Origin: Desulfuribacillus alkaliarsenatis
GTDB lineage: Bacteria > Bacillota > Bacilli > Desulfuribacillales > Desulfuribacillaceae
Direction: 5' to 3'
Length of the DNA stretch: 64,000 nucleotides
NCBI RefSeq assembly: GCF_001730225.1
Contig: NZ_MIJE01000011.1
Span: 1 to 64,000, forward strand
Of the stretch, positions 41,517 through 50,572 are shown one piece after another (positions within the stretch are counted from its first letter, which is position 1; each line of letters begins with the position of its first letter). The notes beneath the pieces are model-generated. The model was not told the DNA's origin and did not search any database. It worked only from the letters and a program-made list of their open reading frames with translations. The translations under genes were made by a program, and so were the position numbers.

Positions 41517-42386
41517 ATGCGTATAATGAAAGTCATCTTAGTTGTTGCCACGCCGTTGCTGTTGTTTATTAGTCTTATAGCTTTATATTTTAACAATCAA
41601 GTTAACTTAACAACATATGCACAACCTGTTATAAGGTCTGCTATTGATGTAGCTAATATGAATAGCCTGAGCGATTGGAGCGTAATTGAGAACGAACTAG
41701 TAGTTATTCGGTATCATAGTGTAGATGAAGAAGAAATAGAAATGGTTCTTGAAATTGCAACAGACATAAGAAAATCCCTCGATGACCGCTATCAATTTCA
41801 TTATAATAAGCCTGTAAATATTGTCATTAAGCCAACGAGAGAAGAGATGCGTGAGTTTTTTGGCTGGGGAGAAAGTGCTAGTGCTGTAGGAGTATACTAT
41901 GGCAAGCGCATATACCTTTTAGCTCCTTCCCTGTGGGTTGATGCTGACTCTATTGAACAATTAACAGATAAATATCTTAAAATTGGTCCAATTGCCCACG
42001 AATACACACACTTTATCATTGATCATAAATACCATAACAATGTACCGCGTTGGTACAACGAAGCTGTAGCACAATATGAAGAATATCTGTATCAAGGCTT
42101 TGAGTGGATAGAACCCTATGGAAGACTCAATCAACAGCTCTATAGCTATCAAGAAATGCAAAGAGACTTCGACAACCTGCCAAACCAAGCACTTTCTTAT
42201 CGCCAAGGATTTATGTTTCTTAAATATCAAATTGATAAATATGGCGAAGAAAAGTATTGGGATTTCATGGGCAAAATAGAGAATAGGTTTCTATTTGAAC
42301 AGGCTTTTGCCCAAGTATATGGTATAGATATTAGTGACGTATGGCAGGAGTGGGAGCAGCATGTGGTTGCGAACAAGCTGCGATAG
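41517..42386 (+). CDS. peptidase MA family metallohydrolase, membrane-anchored
   Basis: A gluzincin-type metalloprotease of about 289 residues. An N-terminal membrane segment (about 5-25) anchors an extracytoplasmic domain. The zinc motif is HEYTH in IGPIAHEYTHFIID, and the downstream glutamate is in WYNEAVAQYEEY. ATG 41517 has AGAGGAAG 9 nt upstream; a GTG at 41511 is too close. It lies just upstream of walRK, which suggests a cell-envelope role, but no substrate is known. Confidence 0.8.
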   Translation: MRIMKVILVVATPLLLFISLIALYFNNQVNLTTYAQPVIRSAIDVANMNSLSDWSVIENELVVIRYHSVDEEEIEMVLEIATDIRKSLDDRYQFHYNKPVNIVIKPTREEMREFFGWGESASAVGVYYGKRIYLLAPSLWVDADSIEQLTDKYLKIGPIAHEYTHFIIDHKYHNNVPRWYNEAVAQYEEYLYQGFEWIEPYGRLNQQLYSYQEMQRDFDNLPNQALSYRQGFMFLKYQIDKYGEEKYWDFMGKIENRFLFEQAFAQVYGIDISDVWQEWEQHVVANKLR

Positions 42387-42542
42387 ATTAAAAAGTCATG
42401 GAAATGTAAACATTGCTTGCAGGGTTTTATACTTTAATAGAGAAATTAAACGTAGGTATCTAATAAATTGATTGTAATGAACTAGCAGGCTTATTAAGGT
42501 ATAGACTTGGAAATTGTATTAATTAGATTGGAGAGGATTATA

Positions 42543-43250
42543 GTGGCTCATATATTAGTAGTAGATGATGAGAAACCAATTGCAGATATACTGAAGTTTT
42601 CGCTGGAGAAAGAGGGCTATCAGGTTGATGTTAGCTATGATGGTGCTTCCGCATTGAGCAAGCTTAAGGCGACCCAGTATGATTTGGTGCTTTTAGACAT
42701 TATGCTACCAGAGAAGGACGGATTTCAGGTCTGCAAAGAAGTAAGACAGGTTAGTAGTCTGCCAATCATCATGTTAACAGCTAAAGACGCAGAGGTTGAT
42801 AAGGTGCTCGGGCTAGAATTAGGCGCGGACGATTATATCACTAAGCCTTACAGCACGCGTGAGTTACTTGCTAGAGTGAAGGCAAATCTACGTCGCTACC
42901 AGGGAAATGGTAGCAGCAATGCAGCTAATATACTACAAATAGCAGACCTCGTAATAGATTTATCTATGTATCAGGTTAAGAAGAAGCAGCAGGTAATCGA
43001 GCTAACACATAGGGAGTTTGAACTTTTAACATACTTAGCGAAGCATAAAGGACAGGTCTTCACTAGAGAGCATCTATTGCAATCAGTTTGGGGCTATGAC
43101 TACTTTGGCGATGTGCGTACCGTTGATGTTACTGTAAGGCGATTGCGGGAAAAAGTTGAAACAGATCCGAGCAACCCTGACTATGTAATTACCAAGCGAG
43201 GAATTGGCTATAAGCTCCAATCTCCTGAGCAAAAAAAAGACAGTATATAA
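42543..43250 (+). CDS. walR: response regulator WalR (YycF)
   Basis: An OmpR-type regulator of 235 residues, the same length as B. subtilis WalR. The receiver has the acidic pair in [12 protein letters not shown], phospho-acceptor Asp52 in [11 protein letters not shown] and Lys in [13 protein letters not shown]. The C-terminal winged helix carries [21 protein letters not shown]. The frame opens upstream at 42507, but GTG 42543 after GGAGAGG fits the family N-terminus. WalR controls cell-wall hydrolases and is usually essential. Confidence 0.96.
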   Translation: MAHILVVDDEKPIADILKFSLEKEGYQVDVSYDGASALSKLKATQYDLVLLDIMLPEKDGFQVCKEVRQVSSLPIIMLTAKDAEVDKVLGLELGADDYITKPYSTRELLARVKANLRRYQGNGSSNAANILQIADLVIDLSMYQVKKKQQVIELTHREFELLTYLAKHKGQVFTREHLLQSVWGYDYFGDVRTVDVTVRRLREKVETDPSNPDYVITKRGIGYKLQSPEQKKDSI

Positions 43251-43259
43251 GGTGAGAAA

Positions 43260-45059
43260 ATGTTTAAAAGCATACGCTGGAAGCTGATGGTTGTTTATTT
43301 GCTAATGATTTTATTTGCAATGCAGCTCATCGGCTTATATTTTATGAAATCCTTAGAAGATTACCATCTACGTAATCACTCAGAGAATATCTACTCTCAG
43401 GCAAATGTTTTGGCTGATTTTTTGGAGCGCTACTTTATAGAAGGAGAACAACAAGAGAACCGGGACTTAGATACACTGGTTAGAGATTTCGCAAAACAGA
43501 TACGTGCTGATATTCAGATAATAGATGCTAATGCAATAATCATTAGCGATTCAAGTGGCTCACAGTATATAGGACAGAGAAACGTTCAGCTTGAGGTTAC
43601 GAGAGCTCTTTTAGGTGCAAGAGGGGAAGCGATTCGATCAGAGCCAGAGACAGGCTTTCGTGTTAAAATCTTTGCCACACCTATACGTGCACAAAACGAA
43701 ATTGTTGGAGCTGTATATATTACATCTTCATTAGAGCCAATCTATAACACACTTAAGGAAGTTAATACGCTGATATCTACAGCAACGGTCTTAGTGCTAG
43801 TAATATCGTCAGCATTAGTCATCATTCTTGCTCGAACGATTACGACGCCGCTTGTAGAGTTAACGGGCAAAGCCACTGATATGGCTAACGGTGATTTTAA
43901 TCAGCAGGTTACGATTTATAGTGATGATGAGATAGGTAAGTTAGGCTTAGCGTTTAATCAATTGACCCTACGACTGAAGAGCGCCTTAGAGGATAATAAA
44001 AAAGAAAAGCAGCGGCTTGAAGCTATTTTGAACAATATGAGTGACGGTGTAATCGCCACAAGCTCCGATGGCAAAATTCTTCTGATTAACCCAACTGCTC
44101 AGCAAATGATTGGCATATCAGAAGAAAAGGCTATGATTAAAAATATCCTTGATATTCTAGAAATTGATGAACTTAAAAAGGATTGGTTTGATTTAAAAGA
44201 ACGCACGGCCTTTCAAACAATTATTAATCATAAGACTTCATTATATCAGGTTGTCGTAAGTCCGCTCAAAACTACGGAGACAGCAGCCTATGGAATGCTA
44301 GTCATCCTACACGATATTACAGAAAGAGAACAATTAGATCAACAGCGCCGGGAATTTGTAGCAAACGTATCCCACGAGCTTCGAACACCACTTACAACAA
44401 TCCGCAGCTATGTAGAAGCGCTTGTGGAAGGGGCAGACAGCGATCCAGAAATTAGACAAAGATTTACTGGAGTTATCCAGAATGAGACTGAACGGATGAT
44501 ACGACTAGTTACGGATTTATTGGAGCTATCACAGTTAGATGCTAAAAACATTAGCTGGAACTTCAGAGTATTAGACTTGAATGAAGTAATCGAGGATGTG
44601 TTTGACCGTTTTCACGTGCAATTTAATAATAAAGGTATAGAGGGAAACCTATCCTTGATTAAATCAGAAGTGGTTGTATTAGTAGATAGAGATCGAATAG
44701 ACCAAGTCCTTAACAACCTATTATCTAATGCTGTCAAATATACAAGTAGTGGTGGAGTCGTTAAAATAGAAAATGAAATTATCTGGAGTAAAGGGAAAAG
44801 ATATGTCCAAGTGCGAGTAAAGGATACGGGAATTGGTATACCGCCAAAGGATACCCAAAGGGTATTTGAACGCTTTTATCGAGTAGACAAAGCACGCTCC
44901 AGAGATTTTGGAGGCACAGGTTTAGGACTATCGATATCTAAACAAATCATTCTAGCGCATAATGGGCTTATAGAGATTCAAAGTAAAGTTGATGAAGGAA
45001 CAACTGTTAAATTCACCTTACCTTTACATGAGGAGGGGTTGCATGATAGAGCAGATTAA
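43260..45059 (+). CDS. walK: sensor histidine kinase WalK (YycG)
   Basis: The partner kinase of WalR, 599 residues. Membrane segments near 10-30 and 170-195 enclose an extracytoplasmic sensor domain. A HAMP domain, a PAS domain (about 255-360), HisKA with phospho-acceptor His372 in VSHELRTPLTT, and an HATPase domain (VKDTGIGIP, GGTGLGLSI) follow. WalR lies 9 nt upstream, and the end overlaps walH by 17 nt. Confidence 0.96.
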   Translation: MFKSIRWKLMVVYLLMILFAMQLIGLYFMKSLEDYHLRNHSENIYSQANVLADFLERYFIEGEQQENRDLDTLVRDFAKQIRADIQIIDANAIIISDSSGSQYIGQRNVQLEVTRALLGARGEAIRSEPETGFRVKIFATPIRAQNEIVGAVYITSSLEPIYNTLKEVNTLISTATVLVLVISSALVIILARTITTPLVELTGKATDMANGDFNQQVTIYSDDEIGKLGLAFNQLTLRLKSALEDNKKEKQRLEAILNNMSDGVIATSSDGKILLINPTAQQMIGISEEKAMIKNILDILEIDELKKDWFDLKERTAFQTIINHKTSLYQVVVSPLKTTETAAYGMLVILHDITEREQLDQQRREFVANVSHELRTPLTTIRSYVEALVEGADSDPEIRQRFTGVIQNETERMIRLVTDLLELSQLDAKNISWNFRVLDLNEVIEDVFDRFHVQFNNKGIEGNLSLIKSEVVVLVDRDRIDQVLNNLLSNAVKYTSSGGVVKIENEIIWSKGKRYVQVRVKDTGIGIPPKDTQRVFERFYRVDKARSRDFGGTGLGLSISKQIILAHNGLIEIQSKVDEGTTVKFTLPLHEEGLHDRAD

Positions 45060-46302
45060 AACAGGAATTCTATCAATATTAGTAATCACAAGTATTTTAA
45101 TGTCAAGCATGCTATGGTATTCAGCTCCTAGCTATGCTCCTCTATTAACGGTAATGAATATTGAGCAAACACAGACATCATCAACACAATATAACCTAGA
45201 TGATATTGTAATACCTAGGGAGTTTGTAGCCATTGAAGAAGGTGTAGAGTACAGTAGAGTACATCCAAGTAGCAATGTTTTTAATACTATTTACGATCGC
45301 ATAAAAAGCTTAAATATAACTAATGTCGAGCTGGTGGAAGAAGCATATCAATTAGATGGTATAACGTCTAACCGAGCAATAGAAATGCGTTTCTTTAATA
45401 AAATGCCAGTAGAATATTTAGGTCTAGTATTTCGAATTGACAGTAATGAGCTAAATAAGCTAGATACATTAGTTCATAAGGTAACTTTATTCTATGATAA
45501 TGATGAAGACCGTTCTCGTATATTGTTCGAAGGTAGCCAGATATATATTGCAAACACAAATATTACAGAGGGACGCTTGGCTGAAATTATTAATTTAGCT
45601 TCTAGCACAGCCGCTCAAAGATTACAGGCTACGGATTTTGCCAAGCAAACAATCCGTGTTACGGAGCTGAGCAACTCGTTATTCCCTGATCCGACTGCTA
45701 TCAGGCAAATTGAGGAGGTTGGACAGTCCGTTATATATACTGACGGTAGTAGAGGCCTACGAATAAATCATAGACTGCAGACATTAGACTACACCGATCC
45801 GACAGCAGAGTATCGCTATCGAGAGGTAGACTTTGCGACAATGGTCCAGGAAGCGATTAAGTTCTTAAACAGACACCACAGCCTAGTTGGTAACTATATT
45901 CTTGCCCAGGCCATAGAAGTATCTCGAGAGAATAATGAATATACGTTAGTGTTTCAGCAGCAGTACAATGGCTATCCAATACTATCAACACGGGAGCTAG
46001 CTATCTCAGAGATTAGCTTAAAAATGAAGAATAATCGTGTTATTAGAATGAACCATGCCTCCATCTACTTAGGCCAAGAGCTAGAGCGGAGCGTTGTAAA
46101 TGTCATAAGTGCCGAAGATATTAAAACTATAATTGAACGGCGAATTGATATCTCAGATAATACGCATGATATCTACTTAGGCTATTACCCTGTCAATGTT
46201 GATGAAGAGACTATTCAACTGCGCCCGGTATGGGTGCTCACGCATGGAAGTGTAACAAGGAACGTCTTTGATGCTGTTACGGGGCAAGAAATCCGAATTT
46301 AG
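45043..46302 (+). CDS. walH: WalK regulator WalH (YycH)
   Basis: A 419-residue protein with one N-terminal membrane segment and a large extracytoplasmic domain, matching YycH. In B. subtilis YycH and YycI form a membrane complex that restrains WalK. The frame opens at ATG 44989 inside walK, but ATG 45043 with AGGAGGGG upstream gives the short cytoplasmic N-terminus of the family. Translationally coupled to walK. Confidence 0.88.
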   Translation: MIEQIKTGILSILVITSILMSSMLWYSAPSYAPLLTVMNIEQTQTSSTQYNLDDIVIPREFVAIEEGVEYSRVHPSSNVFNTIYDRIKSLNITNVELVEEAYQLDGITSNRAIEMRFFNKMPVEYLGLVFRIDSNELNKLDTLVHKVTLFYDNDEDRSRILFEGSQIYIANTNITEGRLAEIINLASSTAAQRLQATDFAKQTIRVTELSNSLFPDPTAIRQIEEVGQSVIYTDGSRGLRINHRLQTLDYTDPTAEYRYREVDFATMVQEAIKFLNRHHSLVGNYILAQAIEVSRENNEYTLVFQQQYNGYPILSTRELAISEISLKMKNNRVIRMNHASIYLGQELERSVVNVISAEDIKTIIERRIDISDNTHDIYLGYYPVNVDEETIQLRPVWVLTHGSVTRNVFDAVTGQEIRI

Positions 46303-46315
46303 GTGGTAGGATAAT

Positions 46316-47128
46316 ATGGATTTAGCTAGAGCTAAGACAATACTTATCATTGCATTTTTAGTACTTAATGCTATTCTGGTGTATCAGCTATATTTAAAGC
46401 AGCAGATTAATACTGATTACTCATTGCTGATTCTAGAAGAGATTAATGAGGTTGAGCAATTACTGGCTGATAATCAAATCTATCTCAATCAGCCAATACC
46501 AACTGATATTAGAGATCGTCCTTTTTTGCGGATTAATCGTGAATCACACTCTGTATCCGAGATTAGGGATGCTATTGATGTAGAAAATAATCAGTTAATA
46601 GTTAGAATTATTGAAGACAATCACATAGAATACCAATGGATTAAGCAGGATGCAAATGACAGCTTTGCATACGACGTTTCTAGTCATAGCTACACAGAGC
46701 TTCCTAGAAAGCTGTTATTTGAAGGAGCGAGCTACCGACCACATTTCTCATCCATAGAAAATGGAAATGGACATATTGTTTACCTGCAATATTTTATGGA
46801 CTATCCGTTATTTGGTATAACAGCGACGGCATACGTAGAGGAGAACAAAATCACCAGCTGGCGCCAGAAATTTGCAGGAAACATAGAGGCAGAGGACACG
46901 GTGCGACCTATTTTAACGGCAGCAACTGCATTGCGTAGGATTACTGGTGAAATTGAATCACACCCAGCTACCATAGAAAAGATAGAGCTAGGATACTATA
47001 GCCGTTTTACAGAATCGGATTCCTGGTTGTTACCCCCTGTATGGGGAATTATCCTATCAACGGGAGAAGAATTTTATATTAACGCATTTACTGGTGAGTT
47101 AGAAGGATTACAGGAGCATAACGAGTGA
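46316..47128 (+). CDS. walI: WalK regulator WalI (YycI)
   Basis: 270 residues: a short N-terminus (MDLARAKTILIIAFLVLNAI), one membrane segment and an extracytoplasmic YycI domain ending in TGEEFYINAFTGELE. It follows walH by 13 nt and completes the WalK control complex. The usual next gene, walJ, is displaced by an inserted phosphatase gene. Confidence 0.9.
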   Translation: MDLARAKTILIIAFLVLNAILVYQLYLKQQINTDYSLLILEEINEVEQLLADNQIYLNQPIPTDIRDRPFLRINRESHSVSEIRDAIDVENNQLIVRIIEDNHIEYQWIKQDANDSFAYDVSSHSYTELPRKLLFEGASYRPHFSSIENGNGHIVYLQYFMDYPLFGITATAYVEENKITSWRQKFAGNIEAEDTVRPILTAATALRRITGEIESHPATIEKIELGYYSRFTESDSWLLPPVWGIILSTGEEFYINAFTGELEGLQEHNE

Positions 47129-47291
47129 TATGGTGTTCACAGGACTTGTATAATGTTAACCATAATATTATGATATTGTGTAGGCACAGATTTTGAATAT
47201 TATAATAATATTTTAATAGTAGGCTCAGTAATAAAATTAATAGTATATTGAGCTATTAAGTTATACATTTGTGATAGATAGGAGGAGACAA

Positions 47292-47927
47292 GTGAGACTA
47301 TATCTAGTAAGACATGGGCAAACCGTTGCCAATGCCGAACGGAGGTTTCAAGGACATAAAGATTTTCCGCTATCAGATATTGGTGAAGAACAGGCTAGAC
47401 GGGTATCCGAGCGTTTAGAGAATACGCCGATAGATTGTTTTTATGCTAGTGACCTAGGGCGGGCTGTGACGACGGCAGAAGTAATTGCTAAGCCACATGG
47501 CAAACAGGTGCAGCAAAATCGACTTTTTCGCGAGTATAGCTGGGGTGTTTTCGATGGGCTAACATTAGAGGATGCGGAGTTTCACTACCCGCACGTAGTT
47601 AAGAAAAATGTTGAAGACTGGGGTATGGTCGATATTCCCGAGAAGGAAGTTTATTCAGAATTTCTAAAGCGTGCTGACCAAGCATTTCAGCTATTAATTA
47701 AAAAGCACATGGGTAAGCGGGTATTAGTAGTCAGTCATGGGCGATTTTTAAATGCTTTAATGACTAGGATTCTAAAGGTTAAAGAGGAAACGATATGGGC
47801 GTTTACATTTGTAAATACGTCCGTTACAATAATAGATTTTACACATAATCGTAAGCCAAAGGTGCGGTTATTCAATGATACCAACCATTTAAGTGGCATG
47901 AAGGGATACGACGATGTGTTCAAGTAA
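47292..47927 (+). CDS. histidine phosphatase family protein
   Basis: A phosphoglycerate-mutase-like phosphatase of about 211 residues. The RHG motif with the catalytic His is in LYLVRHGQTVANAERRFQG; the second His is in VLVVSHGRFLNAL. GTG 47292 with GGAGGAG upstream is preferred over the upstream in-frame ATG-type start at 47271. The substrate is unknown. It sits between walI and walJ, where Bacillus has no such gene. Confidence 0.85.
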   Translation: MRLYLVRHGQTVANAERRFQGHKDFPLSDIGEEQARRVSERLENTPIDCFYASDLGRAVTTAEVIAKPHGKQVQQNRLFREYSWGVFDGLTLEDAEFHYPHVVKKNVEDWGMVDIPEKEVYSEFLKRADQAFQLLIKKHMGKRVLVVSHGRFLNALMTRILKVKEETIWAFTFVNTSVTIIDFTHNRKPKVRLFNDTNHLSGMKGYDDVFK

Positions 47928-47957
47928 GTAAATGCAGGAAGAGGGAAAGGATAAACC

Positions 47958-48758
47958 ATGGTTCAATATAGCGTCCTAGCAAGCGGGAGTTCAGGAAATG
48001 CAATTTTAGTACAATCAGACAAGGCTACAATTTTAATTGACGCGGGCTTAAGTGGGCGCCAGATAGAAGCAGCTATGGCAGAGATCGGTGTAAGTGCTGA
48101 CAGTCTTAGTGGAATTTTTGTTACCCATGAGCATCAGGATCATGTTAAAGGTGTAGGAGTATTATCTAGAAGGTATAAGGTGCCTGTTTTTGCAAATCAG
48201 CGAACATGGGACGGTATGGAAAGGTCAATAGGAGAGATCAAAGCGGGTTTTTATGAACGCTTTACTACAAATGATCAAATAGAAATAGGCAATCTAGCAG
48301 TTAAATCCTTTCCTATATCCCATGACAGCAATGAACCTGTAGGCTATTGCGTCCTTTGTGGCAATACCAAGCTGTCTATCGGTACTGATATGGGTTATGT
48401 GAACGACAAAATTAAGGGCTTTCTAATGGATTCCGATGCAATAATAATTGAAGCAAATCATGACATAGACATGCTGCGGGTAGGACCGTATCCCTGGCAT
48501 CTAAAACAACGAATTCTAAGCGACCATGGCCATCTATCTAATGAAGCGGCAGGGGAGTTGTTAACGGAGATTATTTCTGCGAACACTAAATGTATACATC
48601 TAGCGCACTTAAGTAAAGAGAACAATCTTCCACAGCTTGCGCACCTAACTGTCAAATCAATTCTAGAAGAAGAACAATTTAAAGTTGGACAAGAGTTCGA
48701 CCTAGAGGTTACATACCCAGACAAGCCAACTAAGCTTCGTGCGGTTAAACGGCGCTAG
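47958..48758 (+). CDS. walJ: MBL-fold hydrolase WalJ (YycJ)
   Basis: A metallo-beta-lactamase-fold protein of 266 residues, normal for YycJ/WalJ. Zinc ligands are visible in FVTHEHQDHVKG, with further His/Asp in PISHDSNEP, IGTDMGY and LAHLSKENN. WalJ homologues are 5'-3' exonuclease-like and linked to wall and replication control. It is the last gene of the wal cluster. Confidence 0.93.
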   Translation: MVQYSVLASGSSGNAILVQSDKATILIDAGLSGRQIEAAMAEIGVSADSLSGIFVTHEHQDHVKGVGVLSRRYKVPVFANQRTWDGMERSIGEIKAGFYERFTTNDQIEIGNLAVKSFPISHDSNEPVGYCVLCGNTKLSIGTDMGYVNDKIKGFLMDSDAIIIEANHDIDMLRVGPYPWHLKQRILSDHGHLSNEAAGELLTEIISANTKCIHLAHLSKENNLPQLAHLTVKSILEEEQFKVGQEFDLEVTYPDKPTKLRAVKRR

Positions 48759-48760
48759 TA

Positions 48761-48979
48761 CTATTGAACGTCTAAGCGCTGGCGAAGGATTAAATTATCC
48801 TGCTCAAGATCTAATTCTTGGGCTTTTTCTATTATATCAGAACGATTTATAATACCCTTTTCTACTAACAATTCAATGATTGCGGTAATGACTAACGTGT
48901 TTTTATAATCAACCTCCTTTAAATCGGCTAATTGACCGTAAATCTCAAAAAGCTTTCTAGTTTCACTTGAACCACTCAT
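48761..48979 (-). CDS. small hypothetical protein
   Basis: A 72-residue acidic, mostly helical protein read against walJ and htrA, converging on walJ with a 2-nt gap. GGAGG lies 10 nt before the ATG, which supports real translation. No membrane segment or known motif was recognised. The region 48980-49299 upstream may carry its promoter. Confidence 0.6.
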   Translation of the reverse strand: MSGSSETRKLFEIYGQLADLKEVDYKNTLVITAIIELLVEKGIINRSDIIEKAQELDLEQDNLILRQRLDVQ

Positions 48980-49030
48980 GAAAAATCAACCTCCTTAAAC
49001 ATTTAATAAAGAAACATAGTGCGTATGAGC

Positions 49031-49049
49031 TTATACACAGTGTGAATAA
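49031..49049. promoter_or_regulatory. inverted pair of DnaA boxes
   Basis: TTATACACA (49031-49039) and TGTGAATAA (49041-49049; TTATTCACA on the minus strand) both match TTATNCACA, the relaxed DnaA-box consensus. They face each other 1 bp apart. The sequence could also act simply as a hairpin. Confidence 0.5.
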
Positions 49050-49187
49050 GTCACGCTAATTTTACGTAGTATTAGAAGTATAGACCAACGGCAAGAACTT
49101 ATACCTAACTTACAGTGACGGTTATAAAATTACTTAATTCACTGTATGCCTGTCCACGGCAAAATATGCAAATAAACACCACACATC

Positions 49188-49204
49188 TGTCACATATTTG
49201 TCAA
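49188..49204 (+). promoter_or_regulatory. possible WalR box upstream of htrA
   Basis: TGTCAC-atatt-TGTCAA has the two hexamers with 5-nt spacing of the WalR box (TGTWAH-N5-TGTWAH), but position four of each is C rather than A/T. It lies 12 nt upstream of the -35. Confidence 0.35.
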
Positions 49205-49215
49205 CAGCCAATTTA

Positions 49216-49244
49216 TTGATGTGAAAATAGTTTATCAGTATAAT
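49216..49244 (+). promoter_or_regulatory. htrA promoter
   Basis: TTGATG (49216-49221), 17-nt spacer, TATAAT (49239-49244), 55 nt before the ATG. Confidence 0.65.
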
Positions 49245-49299
49245 TAATAGGTATAGATGGGAATATTAAGTATAGTCGTAACCAAAGGAGTGCTGAGAA

Positions 49300-50508
49300 A
49301 TGAGCTATGAAGAAGATTTTCATGAAAGAAAAAGTCGTAAAAAAGGCTTCAGTGGGTTTACGGTAATTGTACTTGTGTTAATTGCGTCCTTGATTGGTGG
49401 CGGTACGGTAGCAATGCTAGTACCATCAATGATACAAGCAGGGGTGATAGATATAAACGGCGCGCAGAATGCGAATTTTTATGGGAATTCACCAATAGTT
49501 CAAACCCGTGACCCGTTAGAACGTCAGCAGACGCAGCTAGAAGTTACTACTGCAATAGTGGATGCGGTTGACCGCGTTAAACCAGCAGTTGTTGGTATAG
49601 TAAATATTCAAGGTGGACAGGGATTTTTCTCCAACCATCAAGAGTATGAAGCAGGCAGTGGTTCTGGGGTAATTATAGAGGTGACTGGTAACAGAGCACT
49701 AATAGTAACGAACCATCACGTAATTGAAGGAGCAAGGAGTTTATCTGTTACACTGGCAGACGGCGAGCAAGTAGAAGCTAGATTAGTTGGTTCTGATGAA
49801 TTGACGGATTTAGCTGTACTAGAAATTGACGCTAGACATGTAACGACAATTGCTGCCTTTGGTAATTCGGATGCCCTTAGACCTGGTGAACCAGCAATCG
49901 CAATCGGAAATCCCCTGGGATTAGAATTCGCACAAACAGTTACCGTAGGAGTTATAAGTGCTACTCAGAGAGCCTTGCCAGTAAGAATTGGCGGGAATAA
50001 AGTATACGAGGTAAATGTTATTCAAACAGATGCTGCTATCAATTTTGGTAATAGTGGCGGAGCCTTGGTAAATATCCATGGAGAACTAATTGGTATTAAC
50101 AGTGCAAAAATTGCACGTGCAGGTGTAGAGGGCATTGGCTTTTCGATTCCCATCAACGATGCAGAGCCTATAATTAACGACCTTATCGAGCACGGGCGCG
50201 TTATCCGTCCATATTTAGGAATTGCTCCACGTGACTTAAATACAGTTCCAGAGCAATATCGACCTGAGGTACCTGTACGAGAAGGAGTTATCCTTTCTGA
50301 TAATCCAGTTGGCCCTGCAGCAGAAGCAGGCTTAGAGATGTATGATGTAATCGTAGAAATCCAAGGAAGAGCAATCGACAACAGCGTTACATTAAGAAAG
50401 GTGCTTTATGGTAAGCGTGTCGGCGATACCATTAATATAGTGTACTATCGAGGTGCACAGTTATTAGAAACACAGATAACCCTCGGTGAACTACCAGAGC
50501 TACCATAA
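49300..50508 (+). CDS. HtrA-like serine protease (S1C, PDZ)
   Basis: A membrane-anchored envelope quality-control protease of 402 residues. A cytoplasmic N-terminus with charged residues precedes one membrane segment (about 20-42). The trypsin-like domain has His in TNHHVIEGARS, Asp in DLTDLAVLEI and Ser in NFGNSGGAL. One PDZ domain follows (RPYLGIAPRDL...). The position after walJ is that of YyxA (HtrC) in Bacillus. Confidence 0.94.
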   Translation: MSYEEDFHERKSRKKGFSGFTVIVLVLIASLIGGGTVAMLVPSMIQAGVIDINGAQNANFYGNSPIVQTRDPLERQQTQLEVTTAIVDAVDRVKPAVVGIVNIQGGQGFFSNHQEYEAGSGSGVIIEVTGNRALIVTNHHVIEGARSLSVTLADGEQVEARLVGSDELTDLAVLEIDARHVTTIAAFGNSDALRPGEPAIAIGNPLGLEFAQTVTVGVISATQRALPVRIGGNKVYEVNVIQTDAAINFGNSGGALVNIHGELIGINSAKIARAGVEGIGFSIPINDAEPIINDLIEHGRVIRPYLGIAPRDLNTVPEQYRPEVPVREGVILSDNPVGPAAEAGLEMYDVIVEIQGRAIDNSVTLRKVLYGKRVGDTINIVYYRGAQLLETQITLGELPELP

Positions 50509-50530
50509 AACAAAAATAATAAGTAAAAAG

Positions 50531-50572
50531 AAAATGCTTGAGGTTACAATTTTACAACCTCAAGCATTTTTC
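50531..50572. terminator. bidirectional terminator between htrA and ltaS
   Basis: A perfect 15-bp stem (50531-50545 and 50556-50570) with a 10-nt loop, flanked by A-rich sequence on the left and TTTT on the right. It serves the converging genes. Confidence 0.9.

Larger units (their letters stand above)
48980..49299. other. intergenic region upstream of htrA
   Basis: A 320-bp gap between divergent genes. It holds the inverted DnaA-box pair (49031-49049), the direct repeat TGTCAC-n5-TGTCAA (49188-49204) and the htrA promoter (49216-49244). No further gene was seen. Confidence 0.6.
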
